A stretch of 64,000 nucleotides of DNA. Source: Sorangium cellulosum So0157-2 (lineage in GTDB: Bacteria > Myxococcota_A > Polyangia > Polyangiales > Polyangiaceae). The notes under the pieces are model-generated. The model saw nothing but the letters and a program-made list of their open reading frames with translations, made no database searches and had not been told where the DNA came from. Made by a program: the position numbers and the translations under genes. Shown one piece after another: positions 19,136-29,800 of the stretch (position 1 is the first letter of the stretch; the number at the start of each line of letters is the position of its first letter). The DNA is taken from contig NC_021658.1 of assembly GCF_000418325.1 (NCBI RefSeq), positions 11,298,001 through 11,362,000 on the forward strand, read 5' to 3'.

Positions 19136-20338
19136 TCAGCGGCTGTCGCCGTCCTTCCCGAGCCAGCCCTTGCGGCGGTAGTACGAGAGCAGCCCGACGA
19201 CGCTCGCCAGCATCAGGCACCAGACGAGCGGATAGCCGTAATACCAGTCGAGCTCGGGCATGTTGTACGGCGAGCTCTCGTGGTGGAAGTTCATCCCGTA
19301 GATGCCCGCGATGGCGGTGACCGGCAGGAAGATGGTCGAGATGATCGTGAGCACCTTCATGATCTCGTTCATCCGGTTCGACATCCCGGAGAGGTGGAGA
19401 TCCATGAGGCCCGAGCTCAGCTCGCGGTACGTCTCGACCATGTCCATCAGCTGCACCGAGTGGTCGTACGTGTCGCGCAGGTAGAGCCTCGTGTCCTTCG
19501 TGAAGATCGGGTTGTCCTCGCGGAGCAGCGCGTTCACGAGGTCGCGCTGCGGCCAGATGGCGCGCCGCAGCGTGAGCAGGTCCCGCTTCAGGTCGTGGAT
19601 CGGCTTCGACATCGAGCGCTTCGCGTCGATGACCTCGACCTCCAGGTCCTCGATGCGCTCGCCGAGCCGCTCGAGCACCGGGAAGAAGCCGTCGACCACC
19701 GCGTCGAGCAGCGCGTAGGCCAGGTAGTCGGCGCCCCGCGTCCGCGTCGTGCCCCGGCCGGAGCGGATGCGCTCCCGCACGGCCTCCATCACGTCCCAGT
19801 CGGCCTCTTCCTGGACCGTCAGGACGAACGTCTTGCCGACAAGGATCGCGAGCTGCTCGGTGCGCAGCTCGCAGCGCTCGTTGACCTGCGCCATCCGGGA
19901 GATGATGAGGACGTGCTCGCCGCCGTAGACGTCCGCCTTCGGCCGCTGGGGCACGTTGACCATGTCCTCCAGCGCGAGCGGGTGGATCTTGAAGATCTCG
20001 CCCAGCCGCTCGAAGGTGGCCTTGTGTCCGAGCCCTCGGACATCGACCCACGTGATGGAGGGCCGGTCGTCCGTGAGGTACGGGATGCACGCGTCGAGGG
20101 TCGGGATCTCCTTCTCGGCGACCACCTCGGCGTCGTAGTCGATGACGAAGATCTTCGGCCGCCGCGTGTCCTCGATGACGAGCGTTCCGGGCGGCGACGC
20201 CGGCGGCGGCTCGTGCACGAGCCGATCGCGCCTCGGCCGCTGCGTCCGGTCGAGGTCGGCCCGCTCCTGGGCCCAGGAGGTGCGCAGCGGCGGGTCGCTG
20301 CTGCGCTGCGAGTCGGGGGGTAGCGTGGTGCTCGTCAC
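19136..20338 (-). CDS. corA: CorA-type magnesium/divalent-cation transporter
   Basis: 400 residues from a GTG at 20338 (VTSTTLPPD), preferred because the upstream in-frame sequence is Arg-rich and not protein-like; the ribosome site is weak. A large cytoplasmic domain (WVDVRGLGH, IHPLALEDMVN, then long coiled helices) leads to two C-terminal membrane helices. The first ends with YGMNF, the GMN signature that forms the channel selectivity filter. The tail is short and basic (YYRRKGWLG). CorA proteins are pentameric channels in the inner membrane for Mg2+, and also Co2+ or Ni2+. The gene stands alone, convergent with the truncated glycosyltransferase and divergent from the membrane protein at 20578. 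Confidence 0.93.
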   Translation of the reverse strand: MTSTTLPPDSQRSSDPPLRTSWAQERADLDRTQRPRRDRLVHEPPPASPPGTLVIEDTRRPKIFVIDYDAEVVAEKEIPTLDACIPYLTDDRPSITWVDVRGLGHKATFERLGEIFKIHPLALEDMVNVPQRPKADVYGGEHVLIISRMAQVNERCELRTEQLAILVGKTFVLTVQEEADWDVMEAVRERIRSGRGTTRTRGADYLAYALLDAVVDGFFPVLERLGERIEDLEVEVIDAKRSMSKPIHDLKRDLLTLRRAIWPQRDLVNALLREDNPIFTKDTRLYLRDTYDHSVQLMDMVETYRELSSGLMDLHLSGMSNRMNEIMKVLTIISTIFLPVTAIAGIYGMNFHHESSPYNMPELDWYYGYPLVWCLMLASVVGLLSYYRRKGWLGKDGDSR

Positions 20339-20577
20339 GGGGGCGGGATGGTAGACCAAGATCTGGCGGCATCGAGCGCGCTCTGGCGCTCGCGGCGAGC
20401 ACGGGTGGCGCCGCGGGTGGCGCTCGCTCCGCAGCGCCGCGTGGCGTATGCTGGGAGGGTCGCGGAGGGGAACGGGCGCTCGCAAGGCCACGTCTTCCTC
20501 CTTGTCCTGCTGGCAGGGGGAGCACCGCGAGGCGCGCCGGCCTGCGCCTCGCGCCGCCGCGCGCCCTGCCCTCCCGG

Positions 20578-22047
20578 ATGCCCATGGGAACGACCCTCGA
20601 CATCGCGATCGGCCTCGTCAGCGTCTTCTTCCTGCTCAGCGTCCTCAGCTCGGCGATCTACGAGGCGCTCGCCGGCGTCTTCCGGCTGCGCGCCCTCAAC
20701 CTCGCGCAGAGCATCGAGATCATGCTGGCCGATCGCGCGCTCGACCCGCACGTGCTCCGGTCGCTCGCCGCCCGCGACGCCGCCCCGCACGGGGCCGCCC
20801 CGAGCGAGCCGATCGCGACGCGCGTGCTCCGCCGCGCCGCCGACCTCGTGCGCGTCCGGCTGATGCCGGGGCCGCCCCCGAGCCCGCTCGCGGACGCGCT
20901 CCGGCAGCACCCGCTGATCAAGGACCTCAAGTACGGGTGGGTGGGGCCGTCCTACATCCCTTCGCACGCGTTCGTGGCCGCGCTCATCGACACCTTGCGG
21001 CACATCGACTGGCCCAGGAGCGACGCGCCTTCGCCCCCGCAGGCCGTCGCGGCGGCGCCGTCGCTCGCCCAGGCGGGCGCCGCGCCGTCGCCCCTCCTGG
21101 CGAGGGCCGCCCCCTCCATCGCCGCGACCCCCGCGCCTGCGCCGGCGGGCGACGCCGCTCCCGCGCCGGCGGGCGACGCCGCCTCCGCGCCTGCGCCGGC
21201 GGGCGACGCCGCGCCCGCATCGCCGGAGAGCGCCGCCGAGCCGTCCCCGCCGGCCATCGCCGGCGCCCCCGCGCCCGCGCCGGCCGGCGCCGCGGCGGCT
21301 CCGCCGGGCGGCGGGGCCGCGCCGCCGAGCTGCGACGAGGCGCCGCTCGACGAGCTGAAGGGCATCATCGAGCGCATGCCGCGGGAGAGCGATCTCCGGC
21401 GCGCCCTCGCCACGATCGTCGACAGCACGGTGCGGGACATGCGCGAGGCCAACATCCGGCTGGAGCGCTGGTTCAACGACGCCATGGACCGGGCCTCCGG
21501 GCGGTACAAGCGCCGCGCGCAGCTCATCATCAGCGCGACGGCGCTCGTCCTGTGCATCGGGTTCAACGCCGACAGCATCAAGCTCGCGGGCGCCCTCTCG
21601 CGCGACGCCGTGGTCCGCGCCCACCTGATCGCCGCGGCGCAGGAGATGGCGAAGACGGCGCCCCGCGCCGCGCCGCACGAGGGCGGCATGGACCAGGACG
21701 AGGACCTCATGGCCGCGCTCGCCCAGGGCGGGAGCGCGCACGGCAAGCTCACCGGGCTCGACCTCAAGATCGCCTGGGGCGTGCAGGCCCCCGAGCAGAC
21801 GAGCGCGCCGAGGCTCTGGAGCGCGCTCTCGGCGATCCTCGGCCAGGCCATCGTCGCCTGGGTCCGCGGGGTGCTCGACCGGCTCCTGAGCCCCGGCATC
21901 CTCATCACCGCGGCCGCCGCGTCGCTCGGCGCGCCGTTCTGGTTCGACCTGCTCAACAAGCTCGTGAACCTCAGGACCGTCGGCAAGAGCCCCGAGCCGT
22001 ACGAGCCGCCGAAGGGCGCCGGACCGGACACCAGCGTGAACCGCTGA
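20578..22047 (+). CDS. Conserved inner-membrane protein of unknown function with PAGDAA-rich insert
   Basis: 489 residues. The N-terminal helix (LDIAIGLVSVFFLLSVLSSA), the amphipathic RLRALNLAQSIEIML segment, a helix-rich centre (RLERWFNDAMDRASGRYKRR), a second helix (AQLIISATALVLCIGFNADS) and the C-terminal PFWFDLLNKLVNLR resemble a widespread family of uncharacterised membrane proteins. I know no function for it. Between about residues 150 and 265 lies a Pro/Ala/Gly insert with repeats of APAPAGDAA, probably a flexible linker peculiar to this lineage. ATG codons at 20578 and 20584 are both possible starts. No functional partner is visible next to it. Confidence 0.75.
   Translation: MPMGTTLDIAIGLVSVFFLLSVLSSAIYEALAGVFRLRALNLAQSIEIMLADRALDPHVLRSLAARDAAPHGAAPSEPIATRVLRRAADLVRVRLMPGPPPSPLADALRQHPLIKDLKYGWVGPSYIPSHAFVAALIDTLRHIDWPRSDAPSPPQAVAAAPSLAQAGAAPSPLLARAAPSIAATPAPAPAGDAAPAPAGDAASAPAPAGDAAPASPESAAEPSPPAIAGAPAPAPAGAAAAPPGGGAAPPSCDEAPLDELKGIIERMPRESDLRRALATIVDSTVRDMREANIRLERWFNDAMDRASGRYKRRAQLIISATALVLCIGFNADSIKLAGALSRDAVVRAHLIAAAQEMAKTAPRAAPHEGGMDQDEDLMAALAQGGSAHGKLTGLDLKIAWGVQAPEQTSAPRLWSALSAILGQAIVAWVRGVLDRLLSPGILITAAAASLGAPFWFDLLNKLVNLRTVGKSPEPYEPPKGAGPDTSVNR
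21131..21217 (+). repeat. Tandem GC-rich repeat inside the membrane-protein gene
   Basis: Three imperfect in-frame copies of GCGCCGGCGGGCGACGCCGC encode the APAGDAA units of the linker. Such a stretch is prone to copy-number change by slippage. Confidence 0.7.
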
Positions 22048-22351
22048 GCGGCGGCCGCGGTCCGGCCGCCTCGTGGAGCGCGCAAAGGAAGCGAGTCTTC
22101 CCGGAGCCGGCGCAGAAGTCATGTGAGCTCAGCCCCGAGCGTCGAGATGGCGGCGCGAGCGGATGCACCAGCGAGCTCCGCTCGCTCAGTTGACACCTGA
22201 CACGAGCCCGGCGGACATCTGCCGCTGCGGCGGCGGCGATCCGCCGCGGCTCCGGCGATCTTCCGGCGTTGCGCTCGCGCACGCGGCGCAACAGGATCCC
22301 GGCGTGGAGGTGCGACCGCCGACGGCCCCGGCGAACTCGAGATCTTCTCGG
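22048..22351 (+). other. Intergenic region upstream of the histidine kinase
   Basis: No gene-like sequence was recognised. In-frame codons upstream of the kinase ATG at 22352 lack homology-like character, so this is leader sequence; no clear promoter was identified. Confidence 0.4.
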
Positions 22352-23758
22352 ATGATCGAGCGGCTGCCCTCCATCCTGCTGTCGCTGTTTGCGGCGTTCT
22401 GCGCCGCTATCGCGAGTTTCGCGATCTCGGCCGCGTACGCCGAGCACCGAGCCGCCGAGATCGACGCGGCGGCGACGAGCTTGGCGGAGAACGCCGCGCC
22501 GAGCATCATGTACCTGGCGGCCGCGCGCGCCGAGCTGCGGCATACCCAGGCGCTCCTGAGCGACCTTGTCAACAACGCCGTGCTGGGCCGGCCGCTCGAC
22601 CACCACGAGCTCGATCTGGCGCGTGACAATCTCTCCCGGAGCCTCGACGCCTACCTCGTCCTGCCCGTCTATCCGGGAGAGCTCAAGCAGTGGCAGACGG
22701 TCGTGCAGGAGCTCGGCAAGCTCGACCTGGACACCGATCGGGTCCTTTGGCTGGTGGCGAACGGCCATCCGCGCGAGGCCATCAAGCTCATGGATGACGC
22801 GCTGCGAGCGGACTTCGACGCGACGAGCGAGGCCGTGATGGCGAGCATCGAGCTCAACGCGCGACACGTACGTCGCATGGCGATCGAGATCGCGGCCAAC
22901 CGGGTTCGCTCGCGCCGGATCGCGCTGGCGCTCAACACGGCGAGCGTGGCATTCGCGCTGCTGGCCTGCGCGGCGGCCGCCGTGCAGATCCGGCGCAACG
23001 TGAGGCTGCTATGGCGGCAAGGCGTGCTCCTGGAGCGTCGAGCGGACGAGCTCGAGCAGTTCGCTGGCCGGGTCGCGCACGACGTGCTCGGCCCCCTCGG
23101 CGCGGTCGCGCTCGCGCTGGACCTCGCCCAGCGGCGGTGCAGCGAGGGAGAGCCTGCGCGGACGTCGATCGAGCGGGGCCGGCGGGCCATCTTGCGGGTC
23201 AAGCGCATCACCGACGGGCTCCTGGAGTTCGCTCGCGCGGGCGCGAGCCCGGAGCCGTCCGCGCGCGCCGAGGTGCGCGCCGTGATCGACGACCTCATGG
23301 TCGAGCTCGTCCCTGTCGCGGTGGAGCTCGGCGCGGAGCTCCGCGTCGAGCCCTTCGCCCCGTGCGCGGTGGCCGCGAGCCCGGGCGTGCTGACCAGCAT
23401 CCTCGCCAACCTGATCCGCAACGCGCTCAAGTACCTCGGCGACGCGGCGACCTGTCGCGTCGTCGTCCGGGTGCTCGACGCCAGGGATGCCGTGCGGATC
23501 GAGGTGGAGGACACGGGGCCCGGCATCGCGCCGGCCGTCGAGCAGCTGGTGTTCGAGCCTCACGTCCGAGCGCAAAGCGCTCGAGTGCCGGGTCTGGGTC
23601 TGGGCCTCGCGACCGTCAAGCGCCTGACCGAGGCGCACGGCGGCCGCGTGGGGCTCCACACGGTCGTGGGCGAGGGGAGCGTCTTCTGGTTCGAGCTGCC
23701 CAAGGCGAGCGCCGAGGCGGCGCGCGCGGCCGACGTCGACTCCGGCGCCAGCGCGTGA
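22352..23758 (+). CDS. Sensor histidine kinase with periplasmic helical sensor domain
   Basis: 468 residues from ATG 22352. The first membrane helix is at about residues 5-27 and the second at about 190-213; the roughly 160 residues between them are helical and resemble four-helix-bundle sensors. The cytoplasmic part has an H-box with the phospho-accepting histidine at about residue 243 ([14 protein letters not shown]), an N-box ([10 protein letters not shown]), a G1 box (DTGPGIAP) and a G2 box ([12 protein letters not shown]). It should autophosphorylate in response to an envelope signal and pass phosphate to a response regulator. No receiver gene adjoins it, so it is an orphan kinase. The start 63 codons upstream offered by the open frame is not protein-like. 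Confidence 0.9.
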   Translation: MIERLPSILLSLFAAFCAAIASFAISAAYAEHRAAEIDAAATSLAENAAPSIMYLAAARAELRHTQALLSDLVNNAVLGRPLDHHELDLARDNLSRSLDAYLVLPVYPGELKQWQTVVQELGKLDLDTDRVLWLVANGHPREAIKLMDDALRADFDATSEAVMASIELNARHVRRMAIEIAANRVRSRRIALALNTASVAFALLACAAAAVQIRRNVRLLWRQGVLLERRADELEQFAGRVAHDVLGPLGAVALALDLAQRRCSEGEPARTSIERGRRAILRVKRITDGLLEFARAGASPEPSARAEVRAVIDDLMVELVPVAVELGAELRVEPFAPCAVAASPGVLTSILANLIRNALKYLGDAATCRVVVRVLDARDAVRIEVEDTGPGIAPAVEQLVFEPHVRAQSARVPGLGLGLATVKRLTEAHGGRVGLHTVVGEGSVFWFELPKASAEAARAADVDSGASA

Positions 23759-24314
23759 CCTCCCGGAGGCTGCGGCCCGGCTGCTCCGCAGGCGGCACGA
23801 GGACGCGCCAGCGCTGCTGCGGGGAGTCGCACCGGTTCAGCAGAAAGACCGGCAGCGCCTGCCGTGACATGTCACGTGACAGGAGACATCGGCAGCGTGA
23901 CATGTCACGTGACAGGAGACATCGGCAGCGCGCTCCTGCCACGGGCTCGCCGCGCGCGGGAGCGCGCTGCCGCGCTGGAACCGTGCTCTCAGGCTGGGTT
24001 CGCGGCGGCCCTTGCCTCGCGGGCTTTACGCTCATGCGCCGGGCACCGCCGCGAGGCCAGGCCGCGTCGGATGGCATCATCGTTGCCTGACGAGCCCTCC
24101 GGGCGATGCCAGAGGACGGAAAGAAGCCGACCTTGGAAGGTCTGCGCGCCGCGGAGCGCGCGCCACGGCCTGGGGCGCCGCCTGCTCATGCGAGGGCATC
24201 CGCCCATGCACCGCGGCATGTCGCGGCGCACCGTCGCCGTGCACCGGCTCGTCGGTGCTCTCTGCCGTGATGTTGACGATAACCGTACGACCCTCATCAA
24301 GGAACCGAAAACCT
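23759..24314 (+). other. Intergenic region with palindromic direct repeats
   Basis: No gene is supported between the kinase stop and the beta-helix gene. The notable content is the duplicated palindromic element at 23864-23929; the remainder shows no recognisable features. Confidence 0.5.
23864..23929. repeat. Two perfect 33-bp tandem copies, each with overlapping palindromes
   Basis: A 33-bp unit occurs twice without mismatch (23864-23896 and 23897-23929). Each copy contains the 10-bp palindrome TGACATGTCA overlapping a second, GTCACGTGAC. Paired palindromes of this kind resemble operator sites for dimeric regulators. The element lies about 105 bases after the kinase stop and about 385 bases before the beta-helix gene, so its target is unclear. 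Confidence 0.85.
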
Positions 24315-26153
24315 ATGCGCTTGACGCAGCGGCTTGCAACGATCTGCGCCGGAGCCTCGCTCGCGCTCGCCTCCGCCCCAGCCGGGGCGGACCCGCCTCC
24401 GGCCGCCTGGGGCTACGACCCTCCCACGGAGGAAAGCACCACGAGCGAGGCGATGTGCAGCCACCACGACGACGAGGAAGAGCCGTTCGAAGGAGATTCT
24501 TTCACTGGAGTTGGATGCACTGGTGTTCCTCCGATATCGCCGACGTGCGAGGGGCCTTTCTGCCCCACGGTCACGTGCTCTCCCTGCGCGGAGCCCAACG
24601 AGGCGCCCTCCACATGCGAACAGAAGTGTTGTACTTCGCCTGTCACCACGACCCAGAAGTGCCCGGGGACCTTCAGGGTGCATGAGATGGACAACGGCTG
24701 TGGTGGTGATGGTGAGGTGGACTGCTGTGAGCCGGGCTCCGTCGACTACTTGAATGGCGTAGTGGATGTCCTGCCCTACCTTCAGAGGCCGGCGGAATGG
24801 CCGTTCTCTGCCGACCCCGACGTCGACGATAGCTGCACCGTCGACGACAGCCCGGGCATCGCGAAGGCCATCGAATGCGCAGCGTCGCTCTCCACCCTGA
24901 GGCGCACCGTCTATTTCCCTGCCGGGCGATACGTGGTGCGCACTCCGATCAGACCTCATTACGACGATCTGACCCTCACGGGACCGGAGCTGTCCGCGGA
25001 CGCCGCCTCTGGCGATCCCGACACCGCGACCCTGGTGGCGGTCCCCTGCAATCCGGAGCAATTTCCCGGGGTAATCCAGATCGATGCGGCCCTCAGGGGG
25101 GACAATACCACCCCCGAGGTCATCAACGAGGTCTGGATTCGCAATTTCCAGGTCGCGCTCACGGACGGCCCACGGTCGAATGCCAACAGCGGCATTCGCG
25201 TCAACAGATGCTCGAGCTGCCTGGTGGAGAACGTCATCATGCGATACGAGCCCCTCGTGGAAGAGCTGCCTTCCTGCAAGCCGTCCAACCTGGATGGCAT
25301 CACGTTCTCCTTGGGGTCCGGGGGCACGATCCGCAATGTCATCGTGGACGGCGTACCGAAGGGCGGCATCTACCTGTCGTCGAACCCCGCCGTGCATGGC
25401 ACGCCATCGATCGAAGTGGAGAACTGCGAGCTCAAGAACATCAACGGTCCGGTCGGAGCCACCGCGCTCAAGATCATCTCCGCCAACGCGACCGTGAGGA
25501 ACTGCGAGATCCACCACAACCAGGTCCATCCTACCAGTGGATCAGGGGTCAATGGTGGGCACGGAATACAAATCTTCACTCAGTCGCCGCCCAACGCCCC
25601 AGTCTCGGTGCCCGCAGACATCCGGATCGAGGACACCTACTTTCACCACAACGCCGGCTCCGGCGTCGTGCTGGCGAGCGCCACGCCGGGCTACGTCCCG
25701 ACGGGGATCCGGTTCTATAGGGTCAAATCCGCTTACAACCAGTACTATGGCGTGAACATCCAGGCGGGCACGGACGTCGAGATGAAGGACGTCTGGGCCT
25801 GGGGCAACGGATCTTACGGCATGTACCTGACCGCGAAGTCGCACCTGCCCGCCAGCACGTTCCGGATCGGCGACGTCATCCTGGAGGACCCGCTCGTCTT
25901 CAACAACAATCTCAAGTTCGGGTCGGGTCCCAACAACCCGGGTATCAGGATCCAGGCCAGCGACGTCACCGTCCTCGGCGGCGAGGTCGCGGTCTGTAAC
26001 GAGGAGGGCGAGGTGCTGGGCAAGTCCGTCCAACAGATGTGCTGGCGGACGGGCCCGGAGGAGACGCTCTTCTACCCGGTGGGCAACGTCGTGTCGGGCG
26101 TGATCGCGACCACCACGTCCGAGCCGGAGATAGCGGATTGTCCTTATGACTGA
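24315..26153 (+). CDS. Secreted right-handed beta-helix (pectate-lyase-like fold) protein
   Basis: 612 residues from ATG 24315, with AAGGA ten bases upstream. A signal peptide (about residues 1-26, ending APAGADP) is followed by a cysteine-rich acidic region (about 40-130, with CSPC, CEQKCC and CEPG clusters). A parallel beta-helix region (about 180-580) carries repeated short strands (VENVIMRYEP, IRNVIVDGVP, VENCELKNIN, VRNCEIHHNQ, IEDTYFHHNAGSGV). The motif TVYFPAGRYVV at its start is typical of pectate-lyase/polygalacturonase-like proteins. Many such proteins bind or cleave polysaccharides, but no catalytic set was assigned, so activity is open. It probably acts outside the cell. Confidence 0.75.
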   Translation: MRLTQRLATICAGASLALASAPAGADPPPAAWGYDPPTEESTTSEAMCSHHDDEEEPFEGDSFTGVGCTGVPPISPTCEGPFCPTVTCSPCAEPNEAPSTCEQKCCTSPVTTTQKCPGTFRVHEMDNGCGGDGEVDCCEPGSVDYLNGVVDVLPYLQRPAEWPFSADPDVDDSCTVDDSPGIAKAIECAASLSTLRRTVYFPAGRYVVRTPIRPHYDDLTLTGPELSADAASGDPDTATLVAVPCNPEQFPGVIQIDAALRGDNTTPEVINEVWIRNFQVALTDGPRSNANSGIRVNRCSSCLVENVIMRYEPLVEELPSCKPSNLDGITFSLGSGGTIRNVIVDGVPKGGIYLSSNPAVHGTPSIEVENCELKNINGPVGATALKIISANATVRNCEIHHNQVHPTSGSGVNGGHGIQIFTQSPPNAPVSVPADIRIEDTYFHHNAGSGVVLASATPGYVPTGIRFYRVKSAYNQYYGVNIQAGTDVEMKDVWAWGNGSYGMYLTAKSHLPASTFRIGDVILEDPLVFNNNLKFGSGPNNPGIRIQASDVTVLGGEVAVCNEEGEVLGKSVQQMCWRTGPEETLFYPVGNVVSGVIATTTSEPEIADCPYD

Positions 26154-26253
26154 GTCGAGCAGTCCACGGGTTCTGCGCGTCATCAAGCCCCGGCGGGACG
26201 TCTGACGCCCCGGGCTCCTGCGGCGAGCGCTCGACGCGGGCGGGCAGCCCCAA

Positions 26254-26318
26254 CGTCCGAGCACACATCGTGTCACCCCGGACGCTCTCCCGGAGACGCC
26301 CGAGCACACGCAGCGTCA
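26254..26318. repeat. 43-bp repeat, degenerate copies
   Basis: One full and one partial unit with 43-base periodicity (core CGAGCACAC ... GTCAC), related to the four-fold array at 41285-41482. They lie just downstream of a relic of the kinase 3' end, as the main array lies downstream of the intact kinase, so repeats and gene tail were probably copied together. Confidence 0.7.
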
Positions 26319-26357
26319 CTCGACCCTCGCCCGCCCGCCCCCGCTCGCCCCCGCCCC

Positions 26358-26590
26358 TCACCGCTCCGCGCGGTCGAGCCACGCGCGCGCGTCCTTCTCC
26401 AGCAGCGGATCCCCGAGCCGCACCGACAGCTCCAGCAGGTCCTCGAACTCGCGCCGCGCCAGCGCGTCGTTGCGCGCGTTCTTCAGCAGCATCGCCGCCG
26501 CCCAGCGGCCCTGCAGCACGTCGTACCAGTAGCCCTGCTCCTCCGCCTGCGCGATCAGCTCCTTCAGCCGCTCGCGCGCGTCCCCCACCC
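26358..26590 (-). pseudogene. Relic: last 75 codons of the Ser/Thr kinase-ATPase-TPR gene
   Basis: The minus strand encodes 75-76 residues (GDARERLKELIAQAEEQGYW ... WLDRAER, stop at 26358) that match the C-terminus of the kinase at 41647-45528 with only three base differences over about 233 bases. Upstream of 26590 the match ends abruptly. There is no kinase, ATPase or ribosome site, so it is a copied gene end rather than a small gene. The near identity implies a recent or repeatedly converted copy. Confidence 0.85.
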
Positions 26591-26880
26591 AGGGAGAAGG
26601 CGCGGCCGGCCCGCCGCGGAGCAGGGCGGCACGGCCTTGGAAGCGACGAGGACGTCCAGTCAGGCTGCCAAGCCCGAACCGATCTTCGAGGGCAGCCGAC
26701 CGAGCCCGTCTCCGCGTCGACGAGCTGAAGCAGGCGCCGCTGATGATTCGACGCCGCCCGGATCCGACCGGAACGGTCCAGCGAGCAGGTATCCCGCGGC
26801 TCCCCAGGTCTCATGGCCGAGTCTGCGTGCTCCGGACCTTGCTCGTCCGCGGGATCACGCATAAACCCATACAAGAGCCG
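26591..26880. other. Upstream region of the hybrid kinase, no gene
   Basis: Between the kinase-tail relic and the hybrid kinase start no gene-like frame or clear promoter was recognised. Confidence 0.4.
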
Positions 26881-29800
26881 ATGATGCCGCCCTCCAGGTT
26901 CACCATTTGCGGTACGATCGATCGGGGCCAGCGCAACGTGCTCTACCGTGCCGTTCGGAATGAGGACGAGCGGCCGGTCATCCTCAAGGTGCTGGCCTCG
27001 AAGCACCCTCATCCGCGGGACATAGCGAGGCTTCAACACGAACGCGAGATCTGCTGTGAGCTGACTCCTCGCGCCGCCGTCAGGTGCCTCGAGATCACGA
27101 CGTTCGAGGGCGCGCCCGCGCTCGTCGTCGAGGACTTCGGCGGCGTCTCGCTCGCAAGCCTCCTGGGAGCGCCGATGCGCCTCGGGCAATTTCTCCCTAT
27201 CGCCGCCGGGATCGCGGCGGCCCTCGCCGAATCCACCAGCTGCGCATCGTCCACAAAGACATCAAGCCGGGCAACATCCTCGTCAACCTCGCCACGAACG
27301 AAGTAAAGCTTACCGAGTTCGGGATCGCGACGCGCTTCCCGCGCGAGCAGCAGGCCGCACACGACCCCGAGCTGATCGAGGGATCGCTGCCCTACATATC
27401 ACCGGAGCAGACAGGGCGCATGAACCGGGCCGTCGATCACCGGACCGATCTCTACTCGCTGGGCGTCACTTTCTACGAGATGCTCACAGGCGCGCGGCCG
27501 TTCCATGCGGAGGATCCCCTGGAGTGGATACACTGCCATATCGCTCGGTCGCCCGTTCCTGCGGCGCAGCGCGTCCCAGGGGTGCCGCACGTCGTCTCGG
27601 ACATCGTGATGAAGCTGCTCTCCAAGGTGGCGGAGGACCGCTACCAGAGCGCCCGAGCGCTCGCCGCAGACCTCGTCCGCTGCCACGCGGCGCTGGGCGC
27701 AAAGGCGGGTGTGAATGGGGCGTGCATGGAGAACGGTATAGGGGCATGGGTCGAGCCGTTCCCGCTGGGCGAGCGCGACGTCTCGGATTGGTTCCAGATC
27801 CCGCAGAGGCTTTACGGGCGCGACGCGGACGTCGCCGCGCTCCTCCGGGCGTTCGAGCGGGTCGCCGCGGGCGCGACCCCCGAGCTGATGCTGGTGTCCG
27901 GGTACGCCGGCACCGGCAAGTCGACCCTCGTGAACGAGCTGAACAAGCCCATCGCGCGGGCGCGGGGGTTCTTCATCTCGGGGAAGGCGGACCAGTACAC
28001 GCAGAACACTCCTTACTCCACGATCGTCCAGGCATTCCGGGAGCTCGTGCTCGAGCTCCTCGCACAGAGCGAGGCGCAGCTCGGCCGCTGGCGCGAGCGG
28101 CTGAAGAGCGCGCTCGGCGCGAACGCCCAGATCATCATCGACGTCATCCCGTACATCGCGCTCATCCTCGGCCCGCAGCCTCCTGTCCCGGAGATCCCGC
28201 TCACCGAAGCCCAGAACCGCTTCAACATGGTGTTCCGCAGGTTCATCAACGTATTCGCTCAAAGGGACCACCCCTTGGCGCTCTTCCTGGACGACTTGCA
28301 ATGGGCTGATCCAGCCAGCCTCAAGCTGCTTCACGACGTCGTCACGAACCCTGACACGAAATATCTCTTGACCATCGGCGCGTACCGTGACAACGAGGTC
28401 ACCCCGTCGCACCCCTTGATGTTGACGCTCGAAGAGATGAGAAGAGCCGGTGTCATCATCCATGACATCGTCCTCTCGCCGCTGTCCCCGCGCGATCTCG
28501 CGTCGCTCGTCGCCGACACGCTCCGCTGTCGCAGCGAGGCGGCGGAGCCGCTCTCCGAGCTGGTCTACGCCAAGACCGCGGGCAATCCGTTCTTCGCGAA
28601 GCAGTTCTTGAGCACGCTTCACAAGGACGCTTTGATCGAGTTCGATCCAGAGCCCGCGGCGTGGCGGTGGGACGTGCAGCAGATCCGCGCCCGGAACTTC
28701 ACCGACAACGTCGTTGATCTGATGGTGGAGAAGTTGAGGAGCTTGCCCGCCGCCACCCAGGACGCCCTCAAGATCGCCGCCTGCATGGGCGCCGCCGCCG
28801 ACGTCCGCACCCTGGCGGCGATCCACAAGCTGTCGGAGCAAGAGATCCTCCCCGTGCTCTGGGATGCGGTCCAGGAGGGGCTGCTCGTGCTCCAGGGCGA
28901 CGCTTGCCGGTTCGTCCACGATCGCGTGCAGCAGGCCGCTTATCAGCTCATCCCGGACGCGCTGAGGAGGGAGGTGCACCTCACGATCGGCAGGCTCCTC
29001 CTGTCCCGCGCGCCGAGGGAGGCGCTGGAGGAGCAGGTCTTCGATATCGTCGGTCATCTCAACATCGGGGCCTCGCTGATCTCGTCGCAGGACGAGAGGT
29101 ACTCGCTCGCGGAGTTCAACCTCGTCGCCGGCAAGAGGGCGAGAGCGACCACGGCCTACGCCTCCGCCGCGAGCCACCTCGAGGCCGGGATCGCGTTGCT
29201 CGCACACGACAGCTGGGATACCCGGTATGAGCTCACGTACGGCCTGCACCTCCTGCGCGCGGAGTGTGAGCACCTGAACGGAAGCTTCGAGGAAGCGGGG
29301 CGGCTGCTCTCGCTCGTCCTGCGCCGCGCCAAGACGCCCATCGACGTGATGAGCGCCTCCTCCGTCAAAGTGTACAACCACACCATACAGGAAGAGAACG
29401 AAGAGGCCTTGCAGGTCGGCATCGACTGCCTTCGCCTGTTCGGCATCGACCTGTCGCTCCATCCGACGCGCGAGGAGGTCCATAGGAAGTGCGAGAAGAT
29501 ATGGCGCGACATCGGCGATCGCCGGATCAAGGACCTGATCGACCTGCCGATCATGACGAACGCCAACGCCAAGGCGGTCGTGAACTTCCTCGCGACGCTC
29601 CACGCGCCGGCGCTGTTCTTCGACAGCAACCTGCTCTGCCTGCTGCTTTGCCACCAGGTCGAGCTCAGCATCCAGTACGGGAACACGGATGGATCGACCA
29701 TCGGCTATGTGTTCTTCGGCGTCGTGCCGGGCCCGATGTTCGGCAAGTACCGCGAAGGCTACGAGTTCGGGGAGCTTGGTTATGCGCTGGTGGAGGAGCG

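Noticed and set aside
18424-19320. Full 298-residue glycosyltransferase reading to 19320
   Set aside because: The last 100 codons lose coding bias and lie antisense to the 3' end of corA.
23864-23929. CRISPR-like repeat pair or coding repeat
   Set aside because: The two units abut without a spacer; the 33-base length could encode 11 residues, but no credible gene covers it.
26358-26590. Independent small protein of 76 residues
   Set aside because: It is nearly identical to the end of the kinase gene and starts inside it without a ribosome site.
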